A stretch of 64,000 nucleotides of DNA from NCBI GenBank assembly GCA_947471745.1, contig CANJKZ010000922.1, positions 1,949,001 to 2,013,000 on the forward strand, given 5' to 3'. The stretch comes from Closterium sp. Naga37s-1. Lineage: Eukaryota > Streptophyta > Zygnematophyceae > Desmidiales > Closteriaceae. A program made the position numbers and the translations under genes. Position 1 is the first letter of the stretch, and the number at the start of each line of letters is the position of its first letter. Below, piece by piece: positions 12,075-22,900 of the stretch. The notes under the pieces are model-generated. The model was not told where the DNA came from. It did not search any database and saw only the letters and a program-made list of their open reading frames with translations.

Positions 12075-13110
12075 GGTGTTGCTACTGGGGGTGCGGAGCC
12101 TGGGGGTGCTGAGCCTGCGCGTGTTGAGCCTGGTGGTGCTGAGTCGAAGGGTGCGGAGTCTGGAGGTGCGGCGCCTCAGGGTGCTGCTTCGTCTGGAGGT
12201 TCTGCTGGTGCTTCGCCGAGGCTGTCTCCACAGCACTTGCGTGAGTGGTTTGTTCGGCGTTCGCGCCTTCTGAGTGGAGCTTCTGGAGCTGGAGGTGCTG
12301 GCGCTGCTGGAGCTGGAGGTACTGGAGTTGCTGCTGGAGCTGGTGTTACCGGAGGTACTGCGACCATTGGTCCTGGAGGTGCTCGTACCCGGGGTGCTGG
12401 AGTTGCCGGGACTGGTGGTGTTGAGGGTGCTGGACCTGGAGTCCCTACGGAGTCTGGTACTCCTAGCGCTGGTGGCGCTGGAGCTGGAGGAGCTGGAGTT
12501 GGTGGCCCTGGCGCAGGAGGCGCTGGAGTTGGAGGCCCTGGTGTTGGAGGTGCTGGAGCTGGAGGAGCTGGAGCTGGTGACCCTGGAGCCTGGGGGTGTT
12601 GCTACTGGGGGTTGTGAGCTGGGGGGTTCTGAGCCTGCGGGTGTTGAGCCTGGTGGTGCTGAGTCGAAGGGTGCGGAGACTGGAGGTGCGGCGCCTCAGG
12701 GTGCTGCTTCGTTTGGAGGTTCTGCTGGTGCTTCGCCGAGACTGTCTTCGCAGCAATTGCGTGAGTGGTTTGTTCGGCGTTCGCACCTTCTGAGTGGAGC
12801 TTCTGGAGCTGGGGGTGCTGGCGCTGCTGGAGCTGGAGGTACTGGAGTTGCTGCTGGAGCTGGTGTTACCGGAGGTGCTGCGACCACTGGTCCTGGAGGT
12901 GCTCGTACCCGGGGTGCTGGAGCTGCCGGGACTGGTGGTGTTGAGGGTGCTGGAGCTGGAGTCCCTACGGATTCTGGTACTCCTAGCGCTGGTGGCGCTG
13001 GAGCTGGAGGAGCTGGAGTTGGTGGCCCTGGCGCAGGAGGCGTTGGAGTTGGAGGCCCTGGTGTTGGAGGTGCTGGAGCTGGAGGAGCTGGAGCTGGTGA
13101 CCCTAGAGGC
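12075..13110 (+). repeat. About 520-bp tandem duplication in the Gly/Ala linker of copia A
   Basis: The same landmark (GAGTCGAAGGGTGCGGAG) occurs at 12141 and 12661, and the surrounding sequence is nearly identical for about 500 bp. The region encodes an Ala/Gly/Val-rich linker between integrase and reverse transcriptase. Confidence 0.75.
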
Positions 13111-15601
13111 ACTGTGCGGCCGCGACCGTACTTCATTCCTCTGCTCCAGCAGGTTCTTGGTAACCCGCCTTCTGCTGCCCTTACTCCTCCCCTCCTGTGT
13201 CCCCCGCCTGACCAGTCGCAGCCGCCGTTACAGCAAGCCTCTCCACTGCCTGCTTCTTCTCCTTACACTGAGCAGTCTGGCGGTCTTACAGAGCGTCCTG
13301 AGCCTGCGTCTCGCCCTCTCTCGCCTGTTCGCACTGCTCGTCGCGTTCCTCGTTCAAGTCCTCCTCCTGTCCCTGGCACGCACGCTATGACCCTTCGTCC
13401 TTCCTCTGTTCCTCTACGCGTTCCTCTGCCAGCTCCTCCTGAGTCCTCTCTTCCTGAGGTCCCTGTCCCTGAGTCTGACCGTGCTCGTACTGCCAGTCCC
13501 ATTGTCTCTCGTCTCCTTACTACTGCTGTCACTGACCCTTCTTTTGTGTCTGCTACTGCGTCTGCGCTCGTTGCTGAGCTGCTTGACTTTGCTGCTGCCT
13601 GTCGTCTAGACTACGCCACTTGTCTTGTTGCTTAGTCTGCGTCTGCCAGTCCTCCGTCCGTCGGGGGTGAGTGTGCTCTTGGGACGGACGTCCTTGAGGA
13701 CAGGCAGGAGGACTTTGAGTGTCTTGCAGCTGCTGTACCTCGTTTTGCTTCCGTGCTGCTTGCCCCTGAGGGAGACCCAAATGCTCCAGACATCCCGACC
13801 TCGCACTCTTACGCAGAGGCGATTACGGGTCCTTACTCCTCTCAGTGGCAGGCAGCCATGGATGCCGAGATGGCATCCTGGAAGTCCACAGGCACCTACG
13901 TCGACGAGGTTCCCCCACCTGGGGCGAACATAGTCGATGGCATGTGGATCTTCAGGGTGAAGCGGCCGCCGGGTTCTCCGCCTGCCTTCAAGGCGCGTTA
14001 CGTTGCTCGAGGCTTCAGTCAGCGACAGGGAGTTGAATACTTCCAGACCTTCTCCCCCACCCCGGAGATGACTACTCTTCGGGTGTTGTTGCACGTCGCT
14101 GCTCAGCGTGACTACGAGTTGCACTCTCTGGACTTCAGCACAGCGTTCCTGCAGGGCAGCCTGCACTAGGAGATCTGGTTGCGCCGCCCACCTGGTTTTA
14201 CTGACTCTTTTCTTGCAGGTACTCAGTGGAGTCTTCGGCGGCTAGTCTACGGTCTCCGTCAGGCGCCTCGCGAGTGGCACGACACACTGAGGACTACATT
14301 TGCGGCTCTTGGGTTTGCTCTTGCTACTGCTGACCCGTCGCTGTTTCTACGCACCGACACCTCACTGCCGCCGTTCTACGTCCTTGTCTACGTCGACGAC
14401 CTCGTCTTTGCCACTGCTGACACTGAGGCACTGACTCTTGTGAAGTCGGAGCTGCAGAAGAGACACACCTGCACTGACCTGGGTGAACTGCGCAGCTATC
14501 TTGACCTGCAGATCACCCGGGACAGAGCTCGGCGCACCATTACCCTGACTCAGTCACACATGGTGCACCAGGTCCTTCAGCGCTTTGGCTTCCAGTTCTC
14601 CTCGCCACAGCCCACTCCTCTGTCTACCAGCCACTCGCTCTCAGCTCCACCTTCGGACGAGTCCGTAGAGCCGAGTGGTCCGTACCCAGAGCTTGTGGGT
14701 TGCCTCATGTACCTGATGATGTGCACTCGACCCGACCTCGCGTACCCTCTCAGCCTTTTGGCTCGCTACGTGGCTCCCGGCAGGCACCGAAAGGTGCACT
14801 GGGATGTTGCAAAGAGGGTATTATGTTACTTGTGCAGTACGTCGGGCATGGGGGTCGTGCTTGGAGGACGAGGTCCAGTTGTCCTCACCGGTCACGCAGA
14901 CGCCTCCTGGGTTGACGACTCAGCTACGCAGCGGTCGTTACAGGGTTACACCTTCAGCCTTGGCTCCGGCTCTGTTTCTTGGCGGTCTACCCGCTCGTCT
15001 TCAGTTCTCAGCTCCAGTTGTGAGGCTGAGATCTACGCCGGGGCCATGGCTGCTCAGGAGTTACGCTGGCTCACCTACCTACTGACTGACTTGGGAGAGC
15101 AGCCTCGTTCACCTCCAGTTCTGTACGTAGACAACAAGGCCATGATTGCCTTGTGTTAGGAGCACAGACTGGAGCACAGAACGAAGCACATCGCTCTGCG
15201 ATACTTCCTTGCTCGAGAGTTGCAGCAGCGTGGCCAGCTTCGTCTTGCGTACGTGGCCACTCGGGCCAACACTGCTGATGTTTTCACCAAGGCACTTCCG
15301 CCTGGTGATCATCAGCGCTTTGCTACTGTGTTAGGCCTTGTCCCTACGTTGCCTCACTTGCTTACTGCTTGACTCTGTTTGTACTGTGATCTATATATGT
15401 ACCTGCATGCTTGCACTCGCTAGGGTATGATCACTGTATTGTTTGTTCTCTTTTATATGTAACTCTGCATGTGAACTGGCCTTGTGGCCCTTTGCTTGTG
15501 CTCGGACTGTGTGGTGACTTTGTGATCCACCCTGAGCTTGCTTTGCTTTTCTTGACTGGTCTTGTGACCACTTGTTATCCCCCAGTTTGCCTATGGGGGT
15601 G

Positions 15602-15733
15602 TGTCAGAACATTATAGCTTTTACATTTGTGTAGGCTATAGTGGGGTAGCCCATAAGGGGTACAACCCAATTAGGGTTAGTACTTGTACCCAACCCATTG
15701 CTAGTTCATTCATTTTCGTTCGTTACTTTCACA
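15602..15733 (+). repeat. 3' LTR of copia A
   Basis: 132 bp, 5 differences from the 5' LTR. It is preceded by a G-rich polypurine tract (CTATGGGGGTG). Confidence 0.9.
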
Positions 15734-16697
15734 TAAAGCTGCATCGATGCGCCTGAGGACGCGCCGAGCCCGGAATCTCCTCCCCCGAAACACACAATCG
15801 CACAGTTCTGCCCAAATCTGGTGCACCGCAATGGCGGCTAGTGGTGCTTCCGAAAATTATGAGGTGGATGATGCCTTCCCGAACAGCAAGCCACCTAGGT
15901 CTGCCACTTGCCTCGACGGGTTTAGCACGCGCATGGCTCGCCTGCATGCCGCCACCACAAGCTGAATCCTCGGGCAGGTGAAAGGCAGTGTTCCAGAGTC
16001 TCAAAATCTCCGCAGTGTAGGCAGAGTGGTTTACCGCTTAGGAAGGAGAGCCGCTCTCCCACCTACAGGTTGAGGCTGTCTATTTTCAGTAGCACATCGC
16101 GCGGCCTATTGGGTGTCACCAGGGAGTCACGAATCTTGATGACACTTTTCCAGTTAATTGAACCTGCCCATCTGCTTGCCCAAAGCTCCCGCTTGGCGGA
16201 CTGATGCTTCTGTCGTTGCCAGCTCCCCTTCAGCTCCCGCAGCGACATCAACTGCCCGCTACCAAACACCGGCGTTCTCTGGAGAGGTGTTCGCAGGGGT
16301 GGACGAGATAACGGCAGATGCTTGGCAAACAGGAGTAGCGACTTCCTAACCACTACTTGAAGATTTGCAATTTTTTAAATTTTGGTGTCTGAATTGCAGG
16401 CCGGTTTCAAATTTTACAATGTTGGTGTAAAATTTGCAGTCTGCTATATTGACTCACAAAATTTCTCATTTGACGGGATCACAAATTCGTCTGCTTGGCC
16501 GAATTGGAGTCGACATGGTGTCAGATATGTGTCGACTATTCGACCAGCCATCAATTTCGCAATATTTTCCCGAAATTGACGAACCTCGCACTTTTCCCAG
16601 CGAATGTCGGACTCGTAGACGGGTTTTGGCCAAATTTATGAGTTCGGCCATTTTACACGCCCTACGTTAAGACCAATCCAGGGGCTGGTCCCCACAC

Positions 16698-16701
16698 AAA
16701 A
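16698..16701 (-). terminator. RNA polymerase III terminator of tRNA-Phe
   Basis: Four A on the plus strand are a T4 run on the transcribed sense strand, 10 bases beyond the tRNA 3' end. A short T-run is the normal Pol III stop signal. Confidence 0.6.
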
Positions 16702-16711
16702 GTAATATCTA

Positions 16712-16736
16712 TGCGGTGAGCGTGGATCGAACACGC

Positions 16737-16779
<43 letters not shown>

Positions 16780-16784
16780 CCCGC
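16712..16784 (-). tRNA. tRNA-Phe (GAA), nuclear
   Basis: The minus strand reads GCGGGGATAGCTCAGTTGG at the 5' end (internal A box), anticodon loop CTGAAGA with a five-pair stem, T-arm GCGTG-TTCGATC-CACGC (B box), and 3' end ACCGCA. The anticodon GAA is read from 16751-16749. There is no intron. The acceptor stem pairs except for one G-A mismatch at the fifth pair. The sequence is of the eukaryotic nuclear type, not the chloroplast type. It lies about 140 bp upstream of, and divergent from, the AprA-like gene. Confidence 0.93.
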
Positions 16785-16925
16785 ACGATTTAATAACAAA
16801 CCAGTATTTAATTGTAAATAATTGTTTCATCGAGCATTTTTTGCTTCTTCAGAATGCCATGTCCGTTTTGCATGATATGATTCAGGAACTTGAGTTGTCC
16901 CAGTTGTGTTAGTACCTCGCTCATA

Positions 16926-19900
16926 ATGACGCGATTCCACTCCTCCGGGACTAATCGATTGGCCAGAACTCTTCAAGTCATCTTTAAGTCTCATGTTACG
17001 ATCAGCCGGGTTCTAGTCTTAATCTTTTTCCTCGTAGTAGCCTACTTGACGTCCTTCTTATTGCTCCGATCTGGTAGCCTTTTTACCGGAAAACCCGCGA
17101 GCTTCCATCCGTCCGCATTCCCTCAAAGCGGGTGCGAAACTGCTAGGAATTGCCATGGCACGGTCATGGACCGATATGTATATACCGCGGATCCGGAATT
17201 CAGGTGAGCATTCACTTACATCGACCTGCACTGACTCACATCGACCTGCACTGACTCACATCGACCTGCACTGACTCACATCGACCTGCATTGACTCACA
17301 TTGACCTACGTGGACTCATGAGCACTGTCAATTGCATCCGTCAATTGCATCCGTCAACGCCGTAGCTTCTTCTAGAGAAGGAGCCTCTCGTGTAAATGAC
17401 TAAAAACCTATCAATGAAGGGACCGCTCGAGAGTAGTTTACTCGACACACGCGTCCCCTGCACGGTCGTGTGTTTGCAATATCGCGCACGTACGCGTCGA
17501 GGCCTGAGTCGTCGTCAGGCGCGCCGCTAGGCGGCTCTCACTCGTCGCCTTCTACCTCTCGCCGTCGCGCTGACCGTCGCTCACGTAGCGTCCTTCGCGC
17601 TCCGACCAAGCCTGTCTGCTCTTTGCTGATACTACACAGTCGTCTGGGTTCCCCTTTTTCCTGCAGCAGGGTAGGTAGATTAGGGCCTGATGGACACGAC
17701 ACAGCGCAGTTTTTATGGCCGTTCCATTGCTTGTATGAGGGCGTGTATGCTCTTCTCTGTCCTGTGCCATTATAACGAGGTGCACTGCTAGATACCGTAG
17801 ATGTGTCTATACCGAACATGCGATGCAGAATTGAGGTGAGTTTACAAACGCGGCCACCATGAGCCAAGTTAAGGAAGAACCTTGCAGGTTGACTCGACTC
17901 GACGGCACTGTTACACTCACCAATCGATCCTGGTTACAAATTTCGTCATGCGCTGTCTGTTCTGCTGCTTGCAGCCTGCAGACAGAGCATACGGGTAAAC
18001 CGTAGCTGCATCCATCATGCGAGCCTCTAGTCTTTTCTCCACCTGCTTCAAGTAGCTATTACCTAATAGCTACCCACGTCTTATCTGCGCTGCTGCTGGC
18101 AGGTGGGAGGACACGGGCAATCGCATGCGATCAAAGGAGGGAGGGGGGTGGTGGACGGGGTACGTGCTCAAGGTGTACACCCACCAGTGGCTCAACCGCA
18201 CCGTTACCAACCGTTACAAGTGGTGGCACTGGCTCATTCTCATGGTGCGTATGTGTGTGTGCGGCATGGTGCGCACGTGGAGTCTTTTGAGGCACCTCAA
18301 AAGGAGGGGGCTGGGGGTGGTGGACGGGGTATGTGCTCAAGGTGTACACCCACCAGTGGCTCAACCGCACCGTTACCAACCGTTACAAGTGGTGGCACTG
18401 GCTCATTCTCATGGTGCGTATGTGTGTGTGCGGCATGGTGCGCACGTGGAGTCTTTTGAGGCACCTCAAAAGGAGGGGGCTGGGGGTGGTGGACGGGGTA
18501 TGTGCTCAAGGTGTACACCCACCAGTGGCTCAACCGCACCGTTACCAGCCGTTACAAGTGGTGGCACTGGCTCATTCTCATGGTGCGTATGTGTGTGTGC
18601 GGCATGGTGCGCACGTGGAGTCTTTTGAGGCACCTCAAAAGGAGGGGGCTGGGGGTGGTGGACGGGGTATGTGCTCAAGGTGTACACCCACCAGTGGCTC
18701 AACCGCACCGTTACCAACCGTTACAAGTGGTGGCACTGGCTCATTCTCATGGTGCGTATGTGTGTGTGCGGCATGGTGCGCACGTGGAGTCTTTTGAGGC
18801 ACCTCAAAAGGAGGGGGCTGGGGGTGGTGGACGGGGTATGTGCTCAAGGTGTACACCCACCAGTGGCTCAACCGCACCGTTACCAACCGTTACAAGTGGT
18901 GGCACTGGCTCATTCTCATGGTGCGTATGTGTGTGTGCGGCATGGTGCGCACGTGGATTCTTTTGAGGCACCTCAAAAGGAGGGGGCTGGGGGTGGTGGA
19001 CGGGGTATGTGCTCAAGGTGTACACCCACCAGTGGCTCAACCGCACCGTTACCAACCGTTACAAGTGGTGGCACTGGCTCATTCTCATGGTGCGTATGTG
19101 TGTGTGCGGCATGGTGCGCACGTGGAGTCTTTTGAGGCACCTCAAAAGGAGGGGGCTGGGGGTGGTGGACGGGGTATGTGCTCAAGGTGTACACCCACCA
19201 GTGGCTCAACCGCACCGTTACCAACCGTTACAAGTGGTGGCACTGGCTCATTCTCATGGTGTGTATGATGTACGTGTGCTGCATGGTGCTCATGTGGTGT
19301 GTGTTTGCAGCATGGTGCTCATGTGGTGTGTGTGTGCGGCATGGTGCTGATAGTGTGGCAGGGCATGCTGGGCAAGATACGCTATTGCATGGCATGGCAG
19401 GACATGGCATGGAATTTCATCGTATGCTCATGGTACGAGCATGGCTGGTGCTCATTGTACGGCATGGCATGGTGCTGGTGCTGGTGCTCGTGCTCGTGCT
19501 CGTGTCATGGAATGCTGCTGGTGCTACTGCTCATGGCATGGCATGGTGCTGGTGCCGGTGCCGGTGCCGGTGCTCATGGCATGGCATGTTGCTGGTGCTC
19601 ATGGCATGGGGTAAGGTAGGTGGTGTTGGTGTGTGAGCCTGCCCTCGTCACCATGCTATGCTCTGACCTGCCCCACTTCACCTTGTCCTGCTCGCTGCCA
19701 CCATAGCTCGCCTTTGCTGCCGCCCTTTCCCGAGCTGCCTCCTGACAAGATGCGGAATGTGTACTGTACTTGCTGCTCGTTGCAATCATGCCTTGTTTTG
19801 GGTTCACTGCTTGCCTCCATTGCTCCTCCCTTCCCCCCCACCAGGCGCCAGACAGGATGCACAATGCGCACAAGGGGCTGGTGCTGTTCTTTGTAGGAGC

Positions 19901-22900
19901 GGGGCTGACGAGATTTTCATCCGCCCCTCCCTCCCCCACCTCCCTCCCGCCACTCCCCCCCCCCCTCCCCCCCCCACCAGGCGCCAGACAGGATGCACAA
20001 TGCGCACAAGGGGCTGGTGCTGTTCTTTGTGGGGGCGGGGCTGAACCCCGTCAACCAGGTGCACATCCCGGGCGCTGATGAGATCTTCATCCGCCTCGCT
20101 GCTCCGTACGTGCCCACGTGGTGACCTGTGAGTCGTCTCACTGGTAACCCCGTCAACCACGTGCACATCCCGGGGGCTAATGAGATCTTCATTCGCCTTG
20201 CTGCGCCGTACGTGCCCTCCACTGCCCGCCCACTGCCCGCCCACTGCCCGCCCACTGCCCGCCCACTGCCCGCCCACTGCCCGCCCACTGCCCGCCCACT
20301 GCCCGCCCACTGCCCGCTCACTGCCCGCCCACTGCCCGCCCACTGCCCGCCCACTGCCCGCCCACTGCCCGCCCACTGCCCGCCCACTGCCCGCCCTCTG
20401 CCCGCCCACTGCCCGCCCACTGCCCGCCCACTGCCCGCCCACTGCCCGCCCACTGCCCGCCCACTGCCCGCCCACTGCCCGCCCACTGCCCGCTCACTGC
20501 CCGCCCACTGCCCGCCCACTGCCCCCACACATCCACTGCTTGTGCTCTCACCACATGCCGACTCACTATTGCAACTCGCTGTGCCGATTCTTCCTGGGCG
20601 TGTGCTGTGATACCCCTTCTGCGTGCCCCATCATTCCGTCAGCCAATTTTCCCCTCTGTCTGTGCCACCCCCTCTGTCTGTGCCACCCCCTCTGTCTGTG
20701 CCGGCTTCTCTGTGTGTGCTGTCCACTTTGTCTGTGCCTCCCCCAATGTCTGTATGTGCCACCCGCTCTGTCTGCCTGCCACCCCCGCCGTCTGTGTGCA
20801 ACCATCAAATCAGCTTCTACCTCCTTCGTCCTGCCTACCTCCCTCCCCCCCACGTGTACCCCTCCCTCCCATGCAACGTGCAGCATGGTGGTGGGTCTTG
20901 GCATTCTGGCAATGATGCTAAAGCAGGTGCCCATGATATGCCTACCAGCTCTCACCTTCTACCTCCTTCTTCCTGCCTCCGCCCCCCATTTGTATCCCTC
21001 CCTCCCATGTATGCAGCATGGTGGTGGATTCGGGCATTCCGGGAGTGATGCTATAGCAGGTGGTGCCCATCATACCCATCTTCTCTCAGCTTCCACCTCT
21101 TCTCCCCTTCTCTCCCCTCCCCATTCCCCCCTTTCCCCACTTCAACCCCTTTCCCCCAACCGTGCAGCATGGTGGTATATCTGGTCATTTTGGGAGTGAA
21201 GCTGCAACAGGTGGTGTGGTGCCAATGCAACCCCTCCCACGTCTCACCTCTACAGCAGCTCTCAGCTTCCACTTTTCCTCTCCCCTTCTGCCCTCCCCTC
21301 GTTCGCCGTTATCCATGCCCTCCCATGCAACGTGCAGCATTGTGGTGGATCTGGGCATACTGGGCGTGATGCTACAGCAGGTGCCCATGATGCTCTCCTC
21401 TCCCCCTCTCCTTACCCCCACTTTCCCACCCCCGCTACCCCTCCCTTTCCACCCACACGTGCAGCATGGTGGTGGATCTGGGCATTCTGGGCGTGATGCT
21501 ACAGCAGGTGCCCATGATGCCTATCAGCTTCAAAGTGGGTCCCCCAGGCATAGGCCCGCGGGCTGACCTGATTGAAGAGGAAATCACCGCCCGTGAGTGC
21601 ATGATGAACGAGAGCATGATGATCGAGTGCATGATGATCGAGAGCATGATGATCGAGTGCATGATGAACGAGTGCATGATGATCGAGTGCATGATGATCG
21701 AGTGCATGGCAAGTGGGAGAGAGAAAAGGAACACAAATAAAGTGGATGATGCACATAAATTTCTGCTTATGGTATGGCATGGTCAGCATGCTCAGCATGG
21801 TATGTCAGCATGGTCATGTGGGTTCAGGAATAGGGCAGTCTTTCCATCTCCGCCCATCCACATCGTTTCCTTAACCCACGCAATGTACCCCGCGCAGACA
21901 CCATCGCCATGTTTCTGGACCATCCAGACGAGTGGGAGTGGCTCACCCCCCTGCCCATGGCCAAGTCCATCATCCGCGCTCTCGATGCCACACAGCTCGC
22001 TGTTAGAGAGCTGCTGCCCCATGTGCCCGTGAGTGCTGCTGCTGCTGTCCCACGTGCCCGTGAGTCGATGTCTCCACACGTGTGTCGGTACCTGAACCAC
22101 TACCTTGCATGCTGCAAGTTGCATCAGTGGTGTAAGGCCCACGCACCTCACCCCTCTGCCTATGGCTACGTCTATCATCTGTGCCTTCAATTCGCTGCCG
22201 CACGTGCTGGTGAGATAGTGTGTGCATCAGGTGAGGGTGGCGTGCTGAGTGCTGCTGCTGCTGCTGCCCATGTGCTGGTGAGTGCTACTAGAGTCGGTTT
22301 CTCCACACGTGCCCATGGCAGTGCTTGCACTCTATAGGGACTTTGCCACGACTCTGCATGGGTGCTGTGAGGCCCCGCTCTCCATGGGTGCTGTGAGGCC
22401 CCGCTCTGCATGGGTGCTGTGAGGCCCTGGGGGTGCTGCATGGCTGATGGGCCATGTTTCGTTCTGAAAGTGTTGTGCACCGAGTTGACGTTTGAGCCGA
22501 CTCAAAGGTCACAAGGTGTTGTGCACCTGGCCACTCCCATTCCTCACAATCACTTGCTACTCTTGCCAATCACTTGCTACTCTTGCCAATCACTTGCTAC
22601 TCTTGCCAATCACTTGCTACTCTTGCCAATCACTTGCTACTCTTGCCAACCACTTGCTACTCTTGCCAATCACTTGCTACTCTTGCCAATCACTTGCTAC
22701 TCTTGCCAATTACTTGCTACTCTTGCCAATCACTTGCTACTCTTGCCAATCACTTGCTACTCTTGCCAATCACTTGCTACTCTTGCCAATCACTTGCTAC
22801 TCTTGCCAGTCACTTGCTTCTCTTGCCAATCACTTGCTACTCTTGCCAATCACTTGCTACTCTTGCCAATCACTTGCTACTCTTGCCAATCACTTGCTAC

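Larger units (their letters stand above)
7589..15733 (+). mobile_element. Ty1/copia element A, full length, broken
   Basis: It is bounded by two 132-bp LTRs with flanks GAAAG and TAAAG (near-perfect 5-bp duplication). Parts in order: LTR, primer site at 7721, minisatellite leader to about 8935, gag from about 9018, Gly-rich segment and zinc-knuckle region to about 10300, protease near 10460, GAG-pre-integrase near 10870, integrase about 11090-11700, Gly/Ala-rich linker about 11960-13110, reverse transcriptase about 13870-14600, RNase H to about 15370, polypurine tract before the right LTR. The LTRs differ at 5 of 132 sites, so insertion is fairly recent. The coding region has several breaks. 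Confidence 0.92.
7257..16347 (-). mobile_element. 5'-truncated LINE (non-LTR retrotransposon), interrupted by copia A
   Basis: The 8-bp direct repeat AACCACTA lies at 7249-7256 and 16348-16355. Just inside the left copy is a T-rich run (7257-7275), i.e. a minus-strand poly(A) tail. Minus-strand translation of 16353-15960 gives RDVLLKIDSLNL, an in-frame stop, then VGERLSFLSGKPLCLHCGDF and ETLEHCL, the C-x2-C...H-C zinc-binding region found at the C-terminus of L1-like reverse transcriptases (zf-RVT). The C-terminal part resumes beyond copia A at 7574-7374. The endonuclease and most of the RT are absent, as expected for 5' truncation. Confidence 0.75.
7128..16662. mobile_element. TIR element 3 (MITE-like), host of a LINE that itself hosts copia A
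   Basis: The left end GGGCGTGTAAAAT (7128-7140) is matched by its reverse complement at 16650-16662. The flanks are TAA (left) and TAC (right), a one-base-off TAA duplication. Removing the LINE insertion leaves about 436 bp, the size range of elements 1 and 2. Both remaining arms are rich in GTCGAC/TTCG words and have no transposase. This is the outer layer of a three-deep nest. Confidence 0.65.

Noticed and set aside
16712-16784. Chloroplast-derived tRNA-Phe
   Set aside because: The acceptor stem (GCGGGGA) and T-arm differ from plastid tRNA-Phe and fit the nuclear type.
18125-19636. A ladder of 154-codon open frames and matching minus-strand frames
   Set aside because: They arise from three consecutive 169-bp units (507 bp) read without splicing; only the first unit joins the exon 2 acceptor in phase.
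19804-20610. Long Gly/Ala/Arg or Pro/His-rich frames on both strands
   Set aside because: They are shadows of the 11-bp ACTGCCCGCCC repeat and flanking exon 3 copies.
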